From the NCBI RefSeq assembly GCF_032773895.1, contig NZ_CP120416.1:1238001-1302000 (forward strand): DNA of 64,000 nucleotides, read 5' to 3'. This stretch comes from Teredinibacter sp. KSP-S5-2 (GTDB lineage: Bacteria > Pseudomonadota > Gammaproteobacteria > Pseudomonadales > Cellvibrionaceae). Shown piece after piece: positions 41,467-50,692 of the stretch; positions within the stretch are counted from its first letter, which is position 1; each line of letters opens with the position of its first letter. The notes beneath the pieces were generated by a model. The model saw nothing but the letters and a program-made list of their open reading frames with translations, searched no databases and was not told the DNA's origin. A program made the translations under genes and the position numbers.

Positions 41467-44400
41467 ATGCATTCACTAAATCGGATCTCGAAAAAAATCA
41501 TACTTTTTCTCATACTTCCGTCACTGGTTATTGCATGCGGTGGTGGTGGAGGTAGCTCAGAGTCGAATAGCTCGGAGCAGAAAAGCCTGTCAACAACCAC
41601 GCCTTTTGTATACGTCGAGCGTAATTTAGGCGAAGAGTCAGCTGCGAACTTGGAAAAGTATCGCTCTGCTGTTCTGAGTAAAACAAGCGCTCCCGTTTAC
41701 TATGGTTCGCCATATGAGTTCAACCCTGGTGCCAAGCTTGTCAGTCGCTCAGCCTTGAGTGTTGATGCGATGAACACCGAGGTGTTATCAAATTATTTTC
41801 AGTCTGATAGCTTCGACGTAAAAGACCTCAGTGTTTCCGCCGATGGCAAGCGTATTTTATTTGCCGGGCATGGTCCTGCTGGTGATCCCCATCATTCTAC
41901 CTGGAGTATTTACGAGTACAGCTTTGAAGCGCATTCTGTACGCAGAATTATCGCTGATGATGCGATAGCAAATGCTGGTCAGGATACGAGCCCAACTTAT
42001 ACTGAAACAGGGCGTATCGTTTTTTCTACTGATCGGGCCGCGGGCAATCCAAATAGCCCTGTGCCGAATATCATTACGCCTGAGCTTGAAGAAAATTGTT
42101 ACAAAATTGAGCCAGAAGAAAAACCTTCTTTGCTGCACTCAATGACCACCGAAGGTGGGGATATTCTTCAGCTTACTTATGGTAGCAATCACGATATTAA
42201 TCCAACAACGCTACGAGATGGTCGAATCGCTTTTGTTCGCTGGTCCAGAAGTTACGAGCAAGCGGCAAGCTGTGGGTCATCTACGTACCAAAAAACTGAC
42301 ATCAGTAACGCTACTCACGCAGACCTGTTTAAATCCGATTATCCTAGCGGTATTAGTGCACCAATTAACTGGTCTGACGTGGAAGCTTGTCAGTATTCAC
42401 GGTCAAGCGTAGCCGGACAAATTGTCGCGCGTAACAATTACACATTGTTGAGAATTTCAGCGGATGGTTCTGAGCTGGAGCAGCTTTATCAAACTGTAAC
42501 AACAAAGAGTTCTGATGAGCAATTTATTAAAATATCTAAAATTGTTCAGGCTGAAAATGGCCACCTTATTGCAACAGTACAGCATCAATATAATCAATTT
42601 TTAGGCGGTGATATTCTTGAGTTTCAGGCTCCAGGCCAAGCCGTTGACAGTCAAATAATTTTCAATAATTTTTCACCTAAGCCTATCGCTGGTGGTGGCG
42701 TTAATCTTTATCCCAATCAGCTTTCTTCCCGAGGTTGGTTCAGCGCGCTTTCTCCATATTGGGATGGTTCGTCCCGGTTATTGGTAAGCTGGGCTCAATG
42801 CACAACTGTCGAAAACGGTGTGAGTTCATTCTGTCAGGCAGACAAAGTGACCGATGTAAATGGCAGTATTGAAAGCCAATATGGCATATGGGTACTTGAC
42901 CCTAAAGGGAATAGTCGCCTACCCATTGTGCATGCGAAGCAAAATACCGTATACAGTGATATGGCATTGAGTCAGCCTAATTCCGGTCTTGATTTCCCTT
43001 TCCAGCCGTACAATGCTGATTATGTGGATAACACTGATCTAAGTCGTATCGTCTGTGTAACACCAGAACCAGACCCTGTGTGCGAGTACGGTGGAGTGTA
43101 TCCAAACTGTAACTCAGCACCGACTTGTGAATACGGTGGTGTGTACCCCGCGTGTAACCCGGCGCCTACCTGTGAATTTGGTGGAATCTACCCAGCTTGT
43201 AATCCAGCTCCGACCTGTGAGTACGGTGGAGTTTATCCAAACTGTAATCCAGCACCAACCTGTGAGTATGGCGGGGTGTATCCAAATTGTAACCCCGCAC
43301 CTACCTGTGAGTTTGGTGGAATCTACCCAGCTTGTAATCCAGCTCCGACCTGTGAGTATGGTGGGGTGTATCCAAACTGTAACCCGGCTCCTACTTGTGA
43401 GTTCGGTGGCGTTTACCCAGCTTGTGATCCAGCACCGACTTGTGAGTTTGGTGGGGTGTATCCGAACTGTGATCCAGCACCGACTTGTGAGTTTGGTGGG
43501 GTGTATCCGAACTGTGATCCAGAGCCAACCTGTGAGCATGGGGGTGTTTATCCCGACTGTGTTGTGCCAAATACAGCACCAGTAGCTAACGCAGGTCCAG
43601 ACCAAAACGTTTACGTTGGCAGTGCAGTGAGTTTGGACGGTTCGGCCAGTTCTGATGCGGAAGGGGATTTACTCCTGTTCCAGTGGGCTGTTGTCAGCCA
43701 GCCAGAAGGAAGCAGTGTTGCATTGCAGAATGCCACAAGCGTGACGCCTGGCCTTCTTCCTGAGGTGGTGGGTGTTTATGTTATCGAGCTAAAAGTGAGT
43801 GATGGTCAGCTTACCAGTGCCGCTGACACTGTTACGGTTACTGTGTCCAAAGCGAACGCCGCGCCTGTAGCCAATGCCGGAGCCGATCAAAGCGCACTAA
43901 TTAATAGCACCGTGAATCTGGATGGTTCGGCCAGTTCTGACCCTGATGGTGATTTGCTGCAATACCAGTGGAACCTGATCTCTCAGCCTGAAGGCAGTGG
44001 AGCAAGTTTGGTTGGTAATACCAGTGTTTCTCCAAGCTTTGTTCCTGATGTAGTGGGAACTTATGTTGTGGAGTTAAGAGTTAATGATGGTGTTCTTACC
44101 AGTGATGCGGATACCACTACAATTACCGTAACCAAGCAAAATACCGCGCCTGTTGCGAATGCCGGCAGTGATGTTACTGGTTACATCGATAACACATTGG
44201 CACTTGATGGTAGCCATAGCTTTGATCCAGAAGGTGATACGTTAAGTTATCAATGGACGATTTTGAGTCAGCCTGACGGTGCGTCAGCGTCTCTAACTGA
44301 TGCCGCGACAGTCAGCCCTGGATTTGTAGCGTCAGAACCTGGTGTTTATGTGGTTCAGCTGGTGGTGAATGATGGGCAGTTGGACAGTGTTCCTGACACG

Positions 44401-46476
44401 CTTTCTATCAAGCTGGATCTATATAACCGACCTCCTGTTGCCAATGCGGGCAACGATCAGAGCGGTGTGCCAAGTGAGGTGGTTAGCCTCGATGGTTCTG
44501 CAAGTTCAGACCCTGACGGTGATGCACTTACGTTCCTTTGGTCACTTGAGAGTGCACCAGCGTCAAGCGTAGCGTCCATTCAAGGGGCGACAAGCATGCA
44601 GCCAACATTGCAAACCGATATTGCTGGTAGCTATGTGGTTAAACTGGTGGTGAACGATGGCCAATTAGACAGCGCACCTGACACTGTGACTATCGTGACT
44701 AAGGCCGTAAACCACAAACCCATCGCAGATGCAGGAAGTGATCAGCCCGTTAATCTTGATCAAGTGGTTGCTCTGGATGGTTCCGGTAGCCGAGATCAGG
44801 ATGGTGATCCATTAACTTATCAATGGACTATTTTGAGTCCTGCTAATGCTGAAGCGGATTTAGCTAATGCAACTTCCGTTAAACCTTCTCTTACTATCAG
44901 TCAGCGCGAAACCTATGTCGTGCAGTTGGTGGTGAATGATGGTTTGCTCGATAGTGACCCGGATACGGTGACTTTGCAGGTGGGCAATACCAAGCCAGTT
45001 GCCAATGCCGGAAACGATCAAACCGGGTGGCCTGGTACGGCAGTTCAGTTGGATGGTTCAGCCAGTAGCGATGCGGATGGTGATCCGTTGACATACCATT
45101 GGGTCATAGTCAGCCAGCCAGCTAACTCTGCTACGGTTCTAACGGATGCCAATGCGGTTATGCCGAGCCTGACACCAGATGTGTATGGTGTGTATACCAT
45201 TCAATTGGTGGTTAACGATGGTATGGCCGACAGTGACCCGGATATAGTGGTTATCAACAGCCAGAATACGCCCCCCGTTGCTAATGCGGGCAGTGATCAG
45301 GCGGTATACCTGAATAGCATTGCTAATCTTGATGGTAGTGGCAGTAGTGACGCAGATGGCGATTCACTCACCTATCAGTGGAGTTTGATTAGTCAACCTC
45401 AAGGTAGCGTAGTGAGCCTGGTTAATCCGACTCAAGTGTACCCAACATTGCAAATTGATGTGCCTGGTGACTATGTTGCACAGCTTATTGTGAACGATGG
45501 TACCAGTAACAGTGAGCCTGACACCGTATTGATATCTACACGAAATACCCGTCCTATTGCCGATGCCGGAAGGGATCAGTCGATTAACGTGGGTAACCGA
45601 GTGTCTCTGGATGGTTCTGGCAGTTCTGACCCGGATGGCGATAGCTTGACTTACCGTTGGAGTATGATCAGTCAACCTTCCGGCAGCAACTTAAGCCTTG
45701 ATCAGGCCAGTACGGTAGCTTCTGGGTTTAAACCGGTTGAAGTGGGTACTTACGTTATTCAGTTGATTGTGAATGATGGGCAAATGGACAGTGCGCCGGA
45801 TTCGGTTGTGATCGAAGTGGGTACTTCCTCTTGTGAGATTTCAACAGATACACGACGTTCGTTCCCGGTTATCATCCGTGACTTTGACCCGGAAATTCAC
45901 CCTGACTTCGAATACCGAATCGGTGAAGATTACGGCATTGTTGAAGAACAGTTGGGTGATGATGGTATTCCTGTCTATGCGGCGTATCCAAAAGCAACAC
46001 CGACCACTAACGGTAGTTACTATTTCTATAAGTGGTATCGTTCGTTGCCTGAGTGGAATATTGAGATACCGATGACGCTGGAAATGACGCGTGAGCCTGG
46101 ATCGACCATCTGGCAATATAAAAATAGCAGTTTCTTCCCGATTGATGGAATGGGGTATGGCAATACGCCAGGCTGGAATCATAACTACCACTTCACGTTG
46201 GAGGCGCGTTTAACCTTTGATTATGAAGGTGGGGAAGAATTTACCTTCCGTGGTGATGATGACTTGTTTGTGTTCATCAATGGAAAACTGGCCATTAACC
46301 TCGGTGGTGTTCACTCGGTACTTGAACGAAGTATTAAGTTGGACGAGATTGCTGGCCGCCTGGGTATCGTGAAGGGTAATTCTTATAGCTTCGATTTGTT
46401 CTTTGCTGAACGACATACTACTGCGTCTAACTTTATGTTCCAGACAAATATGAACCTGGAGTGTTTGCCTAAATAA
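41467..46476 (+). CDS. Giant surface lipoprotein: propeller-like head, Cys repeats, eight PKD domains, fibro-slime domain
   Basis: A 1669-residue protein. Lipobox SLVIAC-GGGGG at about residue 24. Residues about 100-520 contain TolB/propeller-like strands (LSVSADGKRILFAGHG, LRDGRIAFVRWSR). Residues 539-698 are eleven 15-residue units of the type CEYGGVYPNCNPAPT. Residues about 702-1455 are eight PKD/Ig-like domains, each beginning PVANAG.DQ with LDGSASSD and ending in VNDG. Residues 1457-1669 match the fibro-slime domain (FTFRGDDDLFVFINGKLAINLGGVHS). Such modules serve adhesion and polysaccharide binding. A terminator isolates it downstream, and it follows the Glt-like operon directly, so it may be the surface adhesin used by that machine. 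No strong ribosome site is seen before the ATG. Confidence 0.88.
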   Translation: MHSLNRISKKIILFLILPSLVIACGGGGGSSESNSSEQKSLSTTTPFVYVERNLGEESAANLEKYRSAVLSKTSAPVYYGSPYEFNPGAKLVSRSALSVDAMNTEVLSNYFQSDSFDVKDLSVSADGKRILFAGHGPAGDPHHSTWSIYEYSFEAHSVRRIIADDAIANAGQDTSPTYTETGRIVFSTDRAAGNPNSPVPNIITPELEENCYKIEPEEKPSLLHSMTTEGGDILQLTYGSNHDINPTTLRDGRIAFVRWSRSYEQAASCGSSTYQKTDISNATHADLFKSDYPSGISAPINWSDVEACQYSRSSVAGQIVARNNYTLLRISADGSELEQLYQTVTTKSSDEQFIKISKIVQAENGHLIATVQHQYNQFLGGDILEFQAPGQAVDSQIIFNNFSPKPIAGGGVNLYPNQLSSRGWFSALSPYWDGSSRLLVSWAQCTTVENGVSSFCQADKVTDVNGSIESQYGIWVLDPKGNSRLPIVHAKQNTVYSDMALSQPNSGLDFPFQPYNADYVDNTDLSRIVCVTPEPDPVCEYGGVYPNCNSAPTCEYGGVYPACNPAPTCEFGGIYPACNPAPTCEYGGVYPNCNPAPTCEYGGVYPNCNPAPTCEFGGIYPACNPAPTCEYGGVYPNCNPAPTCEFGGVYPACDPAPTCEFGGVYPNCDPAPTCEFGGVYPNCDPEPTCEHGGVYPDCVVPNTAPVANAGPDQNVYVGSAVSLDGSASSDAEGDLLLFQWAVVSQPEGSSVALQNATSVTPGLLPEVVGVYVIELKVSDGQLTSAADTVTVTVSKANAAPVANAGADQSALINSTVNLDGSASSDPDGDLLQYQWNLISQPEGSGASLVGNTSVSPSFVPDVVGTYVVELRVNDGVLTSDADTTTITVTKQNTAPVANAGSDVTGYIDNTLALDGSHSFDPEGDTLSYQWTILSQPDGASASLTDAATVSPGFVASEPGVYVVQLVVNDGQLDSVPDTLSIKLDLYNRPPVANAGNDQSGVPSEVVSLDGSASSDPDGDALTFLWSLESAPASSVASIQGATSMQPTLQTDIAGSYVVKLVVNDGQLDSAPDTVTIVTKAVNHKPIADAGSDQPVNLDQVVALDGSGSRDQDGDPLTYQWTILSPANAEADLANATSVKPSLTISQRETYVVQLVVNDGLLDSDPDTVTLQVGNTKPVANAGNDQTGWPGTAVQLDGSASSDADGDPLTYHWVIVSQPANSATVLTDANAVMPSLTPDVYGVYTIQLVVNDGMADSDPDIVVINSQNTPPVANAGSDQAVYLNSIANLDGSGSSDADGDSLTYQWSLISQPQGSVVSLVNPTQVYPTLQIDVPGDYVAQLIVNDGTSNSEPDTVLISTRNTRPIADAGRDQSINVGNRVSLDGSGSSDPDGDSLTYRWSMISQPSGSNLSLDQASTVASGFKPVEVGTYVIQLIVNDGQMDSAPDSVVIEVGTSSCEISTDTRRSFPVIIRDFDPEIHPDFEYRIGEDYGIVEEQLGDDGIPVYAAYPKATPTTNGSYYFYKWYRSLPEWNIEIPMTLEMTREPGSTIWQYKNSSFFPIDGMGYGNTPGWNHNYHFTLEARLTFDYEGGEEFTFRGDDDLFVFINGKLAINLGGVHSVLERSIKLDEIAGRLGIVKGNSYSFDLFFAERHTTASNFMFQTNMNLECLPK
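43081..43560 (+). repeat. Tandem 45-bp coding repeat, eleven units
   Basis: Ten full 45-bp units and an eleventh partial one, each encoding C-E-(Y/F/H)-G-G-(V/I)-Y-P-x-C followed by a (N/D)-P-A-P-T linker. Units vary at synonymous and a few coding sites (Tyr/Phe, Asn/Ala after Pro), so the array is not a very recent expansion as a whole, though units 9 and 10 are almost identical. It gives 22 cysteines in about 160 residues. Confidence 0.95.
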
Positions 46477-46504
46477 TATTGGCAAAACCTAAGCGTTTTA
46501 TTTG

Positions 46505-46533
46505 AAAGCCCGGTACTTGTTACCGGGTTTTTT
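46505..46533 (+). terminator. Intrinsic terminator after the adhesin gene
   Basis: CCCGGTA-CTTGT-TACCGGG, a perfect 7-bp stem, followed by six T. It is 29 bases after the stop codon. Confidence 0.92.
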
Positions 46534-46606
46534 ATTGGTTGTTTGAAACATCGTCAATAAATAAACGTAGATAAAAAGAAAATAAGTCAGATGCGACGAG
46601 CCTACA

Positions 46607-46674
46607 TGGACAAAATGACGGGATCATTTTGAACCGTGTCCACGCCCGAAGGGTCGGATGCATGGATGCATCCG
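46607..46674. repeat. Cluster of palindromes, possible dispersed intergenic element
   Basis: Two strong palindromes lie close together: CAAAATGA-CGGGA-TCATTTTG (46611-46631), framed by GGAC/GTCC, and CGGATGCAT-GG-ATGCATCCG (46655-46674). Between them GCCCGAAGGGT can form a small hairpin. They sit in the 286-base spacer between the convergent adhesin and moeA genes, with no T-run. The look is that of a short repeated intergenic palindromic element. Confidence 0.5.
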
Positions 46675-46762
46675 AGTTATTTATATACGGTGTGTCGAAG
46701 AGTTGTATCTGGTTTATTTACGGCGAATCGAGAGTTTGTAATACATTACACTAGTACTGATA

Positions 46763-48013
46763 TTAATCCGATTCGCGGAGCGCTGTGCTTAACGGAGTGA
46801 AGTGAACGGTTTCCCCTTCAGAAATACTCCCTTGCTCGGCGGGAATGACAACATAACCATTTGCCAGACTGACAGAAGTTAAAATACCAGACCCCTGATT
46901 CCCCGTTGGAGAAACCTGAAGGCTTCCATCCACAGTTTGATGAAGCACTGCACGCTGAAAATCCATTCGTCCAGGGCGTTTTCTAAATGTGCTCGCCGTG
47001 GTTGCGGGAATGCTGAGAGTGGGAGACGCATGCATGCCTGACAGCTTTTGCAAAAATGGCTTAGCAAGCACGTCAAATGTCACAGTCGCAGAGACAGGGT
47101 TACCGGGCAGGCCGATAAAATAACTCTCACTTAATTTACCAAAGGCAAACGGTTTTCCTGGCTTAATGGCTACCTTCCAAAAATCAATGTGCCCCAGCTT
47201 CTGCAGCAAAGGTTTGACATAATCAGCATCGCCGACAGATACGCCGCCAGAAGAAATGACCACATCCGCTTGTTGATTGGCTTGAATAAAAGCGCGTTCA
47301 ATTTCTTCAGGAATATCCGGGATAATACCGAACTCAATCACATCAATATTCATGCGTTTCAGCAAAGATGAAATAACAATGCCATTGGATTCGTATATTT
47401 GTCCAGGCTCCAGGGCTGTGCCTGCAGGCTTCAACTCATCGCCAGTGGAAATAACCGCAACCTTAAGCTTTCGTATAACCTTAACTTGATTAATGCCCAC
47501 AGAAGAGATTAATCCCAGGTCGGATGGTGTGAGCTTTCTTCCTTTTTTTAATATGACATCCCCTTTTGAAATGTCCTCGCCTGCCTTGCGAATATTGTCA
47601 CCTGTTTTACATTCTCCATCGATAAACAATCGGCCATCTTCTACACGTGTGCGTTCCTGCATGACAACCGTATCGACATCCTCAGGTACGTGTGCGCCCG
47701 TCATAATACGAACGCAATGCCCTTCTTTCACCGGGGTAGACAAATGATCGCCTGCAAAAACCGTGTCTTGTATCACGAGTGATGCAAAGTGTTTTGTGTC
47801 TTCATTGCGAAAGGCGTAGCCGTCCATACCGGAGTTATCTGCAGGCGGTACATTGATTGAAGAAGTGATATTTTCAGCTAAAACACGATCCAAGGCTTGT
47901 GCCAGTGAAATGCTTTCAGCTTCGGTAATAGGGAGGGCGGTATCCAGTAACAGGCTTAAAGCGTCAGAATAGGGCATTAATGCTGTTGTGTGCGTGTCAC
48001 AGCTGCAGCTCAT
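46763..48013 (-). CDS. moeA: Molybdopterin molybdotransferase MoeA
   Basis: A 416-residue MoeA/gephyrin-E-domain protein that inserts molybdate into adenylated molybdopterin. Signatures: NVPPADNSGMDGYAF in domain I, RIMTGAHVPEDVDTVVMQE, STGDELKPAG, ISSGGVSVGDADYV and VAIKPGKPFAFG, FIGLPGNPVSATVTF in the Moco-binding domain III. The N-terminus has an unusual Cys/His-rich start (MSCSCDTHTT). It follows narL by 16 bases in the same direction and so forms part of the nitrate-reduction island, supplying cofactor for NarG. Confidence 0.95.
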   Translation of the reverse strand: MSCSCDTHTTALMPYSDALSLLLDTALPITEAESISLAQALDRVLAENITSSINVPPADNSGMDGYAFRNEDTKHFASLVIQDTVFAGDHLSTPVKEGHCVRIMTGAHVPEDVDTVVMQERTRVEDGRLFIDGECKTGDNIRKAGEDISKGDVILKKGRKLTPSDLGLISSVGINQVKVIRKLKVAVISTGDELKPAGTALEPGQIYESNGIVISSLLKRMNIDVIEFGIIPDIPEEIERAFIQANQQADVVISSGGVSVGDADYVKPLLQKLGHIDFWKVAIKPGKPFAFGKLSESYFIGLPGNPVSATVTFDVLAKPFLQKLSGMHASPTLSIPATTASTFRKRPGRMDFQRAVLHQTVDGSLQVSPTGNQGSGILTSVSLANGYVVIPAEQGSISEGETVHFTPLSTALRESD

Positions 48014-48029
48014 TGTTATCCTCGTTTCA

Positions 48030-48677
48030 TTATGTATTGCTGGATTTATTATTTACCATCCAGACTGCGGCTTCGATTCTCGAACGGAAGTTCAGTTTTT
48101 TCAATAGATGTTTGACATGCACTTTAACCGTTCCATCAGAGATGTCCAATTCTCTTGCAATGAGCTTGTTAGATAAACCTTTCGCTATCAATTTAAGAAT
48201 TTCCAGTTCACGACTGGTAAGAGATTCCAGCGGATTAACTTCCTTTTTCTTGGGTTTACGCAATGCCGTTGCCAGTACTTCTGTTAATTTTTCACATATA
48301 GCGATTTTCCCGGTGGCCGCTTGTTTGATGTGTTCAATAATATCCTCTGGTTCCATATCCTTTAACAGATATCCGTCCGCACCGTTAGTAATCGCGGCAA
48401 TCACATCTTCATCGTTATCGGATACCGTCAACATAACAATATTCGCACCAATGCCTTTATCTCGCATTGTTTTAGCCGTTTCCAAGCCATCCATGCCCTG
48501 CATATTCAAATCCAATACAATTAGGTCAGGGTCATGATCCAGGGCCATCTGAATGGCGTCTTGGCCATTGCTGGCTTCGCCAATTACATTTAAGTCGTCT
48601 TCGAGATCAATTAATTGCTTTAGACCTTTACGAAAGAGAGGATGATCGTCAACTAGTAGAACGGATGTGCTATTCAT
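48030..48677 (-). CDS. narL: Nitrate/nitrite response regulator NarL
   Basis: A 215-residue NarL-family regulator. Receiver with DDHPLFRKGL, phospho-Asp in DLIVLDLNMQGMDG and Lys in LLKDMEP; C-terminal HTH LTSRELEILKLIAKGLSNKLIARELDIS..., very close to E. coli NarL. The identity is supported by the neighbours narK, narX and narGHJI. It is divergent from narK across a 345-base spacer with NarL- and FNR-type sites, and is cotranscribed with moeA. Its kinase is NarX, encoded 5.7 kb away. Confidence 0.9.
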   Translation of the reverse strand: MNSTSVLLVDDHPLFRKGLKQLIDLEDDLNVIGEASNGQDAIQMALDHDPDLIVLDLNMQGMDGLETAKTMRDKGIGANIVMLTVSDNDEDVIAAITNGADGYLLKDMEPEDIIEHIKQAATGKIAICEKLTEVLATALRKPKKKEVNPLESLTSRELEILKLIAKGLSNKLIARELDISDGTVKVHVKHLLKKLNFRSRIEAAVWMVNNKSSNT

Positions 48678-48735
48678 TGGTTTTTCACCTGTACGTTGTT
48701 ATAGGTCTATTGTCTGAGACTGGTAAATACGCGAT

Positions 48736-48749
48736 TTGACTTGAATCAT
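48736..48749. promoter_or_regulatory. FNR/ANR-like site between narL and narK
   Basis: TTGAC-TTGA-ATCAT matches the TTGAT-N4-ATCAA consensus at eight of ten positions. Its centre is about 66 bases from the narL start codon, which would allow a class II activation position for narL-moeA. Its distance to narK (280 bases) is large. Confidence 0.5.
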
Positions 48750-48798
48750 GTTTTAGGTTGCCCCGAAATCTATTATAGATGCACAGACTACCTCTCTC

Positions 48799-48814
48799 TA
48801 CCCCGAAGTGGGTA
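48799..48814. promoter_or_regulatory. NarL 7-2-7 type site between narL and narK
   Basis: TACCCCG-AA-GTGGGTA is an inverted pair of NarL heptamers (consensus TACYYMT) with the 2-bp gap required for NarL/NarP dimers; each half differs from consensus at one position. A further perfect heptamer TACCTCT begins at 48789. Confidence 0.6.
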
Positions 48815-49022
48815 CCTAAATAGTTGTAGTGCTATTTGTCGTAACATATTGAAATTCATATAAAAATTTTTTTTTTGTTAGTCGTGTGACGCAAATAAAT
48901 AACACAATACTCGTATTTTTTTAATTCATTAGGAATAAAGAGGTAACTCATTAAGTCAATTGTAAGTGACTCCTGCCTTTTAGATAGTTAGCCTTCGTTA
49001 TTCAATTTTAAGGGGTACAACA

Positions 49023-50636
49023 GTGGCCGACTTAACATCATGGGACCCGGAGAATGAACAATCCTGGGCTCAGGAAGGAAAAAAAATTGCCAATCGAAAT
49101 TTATGGATATCTATTCCCAGTCTGCTATGTGGTTTTGCTGTATGGCTGTATTGGGGAGTGATTACGGTTCAAATGCTAAACCTCGGATTTCCTTTTGCCA
49201 AGTCAGAGCTTTTTACCCTGGCCGCAATTGCCGGTTTAACTGGTGCGACACTGAGAATTCCCAGTAGTTTCTTTATTCGTCTTTGTGGTGGACGCAATAC
49301 CATATTTTTTACCACAGCTTTGTTGATGATTCCGGCTTTGGGAACTGGCTTTGCACTGCAAAGTAAAGATACACCTCTCTGGGTCTTTCAGTTATTAGCG
49401 CTGTTGTCCGGTTTTGGCGGTGGGAACTTTGCTTCGTCGATGTCAAACATCAGTTTCTTTTTTCCAAAAAAACAACAGGGTTTGGCTCTTGGATTAAATG
49501 CGGGTTTGGGTAATTTTGGTGTGACGACCATGCAAATCGTCGTACCACTCTTTATGACATTCGCGGCGTTTGGTTCCCTTAGTGGTGAACCTATGGTTTT
49601 GGTGAATACTTCAGGGACACTGATCGGAAAGATTCCAGCGGGGACAGAAAGCTTTATCGCGAATGCCGGTTTTGTTTGGTTGTTGCTTTTGCTTCCGTTA
49701 TTTTTTCTGACCTGGTTTGGTATGAACAACATTAGAACCCAGGAAGTATCCCCAGATATTGGTAATCCAATACGTTCGATTGGATTAATTACTGTTATGT
49801 TGGTTATCGGTTTAGTTACCGCTGCCTTGGGCTTGTGGTTAATGCTCCCTGAATCAGCTAACGGTTCTGGTTTCGGTGTACCGAAAGAAATAGTACTTGT
49901 ACTTGTAGTGGCATCAACGGTTTTTCTGTTAAAGCAATTACCGGGGAAAATTGGCTCCAGCCTGGAAAGACAATACAAAATTTTTAATAACAAGCATACC
50001 TGGATTATGAGTGTGATCTACACCATGACTTTTGGTTCGTTTATTGGTTTTGCTGCATCTTTCCCTCTCGCGATTAAAGTTATTTTTGGCTATAGCCACG
50101 TAATGATCGACGGCGTTATGACCCATGACCAGGTTAATCCTAATGGCCCGAGTGCGCTAATGTACGCCTGGATGGGGCCGTTTATTGGTGCGTTAATTCG
50201 GCCTGTCGGTGGCTGGATATCCGATAAGTTAGGTGGTGCATTGGTCACGCAAGTTTGTAGCGTGGTGATGGTCATTAGTTCTGTGGGGGTGGCTTATTAT
50301 ATGCAAGCAGCATATCAGTCACCAACACCAGAAAACTTTTTTGTGCCTTTCTTTTTACTATTTTTAGTCTTGTTTGCTGCAACGGGTATTGGTAACGGTT
50401 CCACTTTCAGAACCATTGCTATGGTATTTCCGAAGGAGCAGGCGGGGCCGGTGTTAGGTTGGACTTCTGCAGTAGCCGCCTACGGTGCGTTTTATATACC
50501 GAAGGTGTTGGGGGAGCAAATTAAAGCGACGACACCCGAAGTAGCACTATACGGTTTTGCTGCGTTTTATCTGGTGTGTGTATTTGTTAATTGGTGGTTT
50601 TACCTACGTAAGAATGGTGAGTTTTACAACCCTTAA
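49023..50636 (+). CDS. narK: Nitrate/nitrite transporter NarK
   Basis: A 537-residue MFS protein of the nitrate-nitrite porter family. Typical features: IPSLLCGFAVWLYWGVITVQ in TM1, the glycine-rich nitrate signatures SGFGGGNFASSMSNISFFFP and FAATGIGNGSTFRTIAMVFP, and substrate-binding Arg in LRIPSSFF. About 12 segments plus a longer loop near residue 200. GTG start at 49023 with AAGGGG about 8 bases upstream. It takes up nitrate and/or exports nitrite for the reductase NarGHI. A bidirectional terminator follows. Confidence 0.93.
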   Translation: MADLTSWDPENEQSWAQEGKKIANRNLWISIPSLLCGFAVWLYWGVITVQMLNLGFPFAKSELFTLAAIAGLTGATLRIPSSFFIRLCGGRNTIFFTTALLMIPALGTGFALQSKDTPLWVFQLLALLSGFGGGNFASSMSNISFFFPKKQQGLALGLNAGLGNFGVTTMQIVVPLFMTFAAFGSLSGEPMVLVNTSGTLIGKIPAGTESFIANAGFVWLLLLLPLFFLTWFGMNNIRTQEVSPDIGNPIRSIGLITVMLVIGLVTAALGLWLMLPESANGSGFGVPKEIVLVLVVASTVFLLKQLPGKIGSSLERQYKIFNNKHTWIMSVIYTMTFGSFIGFAASFPLAIKVIFGYSHVMIDGVMTHDQVNPNGPSALMYAWMGPFIGALIRPVGGWISDKLGGALVTQVCSVVMVISSVGVAYYMQAAYQSPTPENFFVPFFLLFLVLFAATGIGNGSTFRTIAMVFPKEQAGPVLGWTSAVAAYGAFYIPKVLGEQIKATTPEVALYGFAAFYLVCVFVNWWFYLRKNGEFYNP

Positions 50637-50660
50637 ACATCATTATTGGATCAGAAAATA

Positions 50661-50690
50661 AAAAAGGAGCGGTATTTCGCTCCTTTTTAT
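50661..50690. terminator. Bidirectional intrinsic terminator
   Basis: AAAAAGGAGCG-gtattt-CGCTCCTTTTT: a stem of about 11 bp with A- and T-tracts on its two sides, between the convergent narK and peptidase genes, serving both strands. Confidence 0.92.
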
Positions 50691-50692
50691 AT

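Noticed and set aside
43081-43560. CRISPR-like regular repeat pattern
   Set aside because: The 45-bp period is in frame, has no unique spacers and encodes a 15-residue protein repeat; no cas genes are near.
43114-43605. Long open frames on the minus strand and in a second plus frame over the repeat array
   Set aside because: They arise from the periodic 45-bp composition; the lipoprotein frame has domains and continues on both sides.
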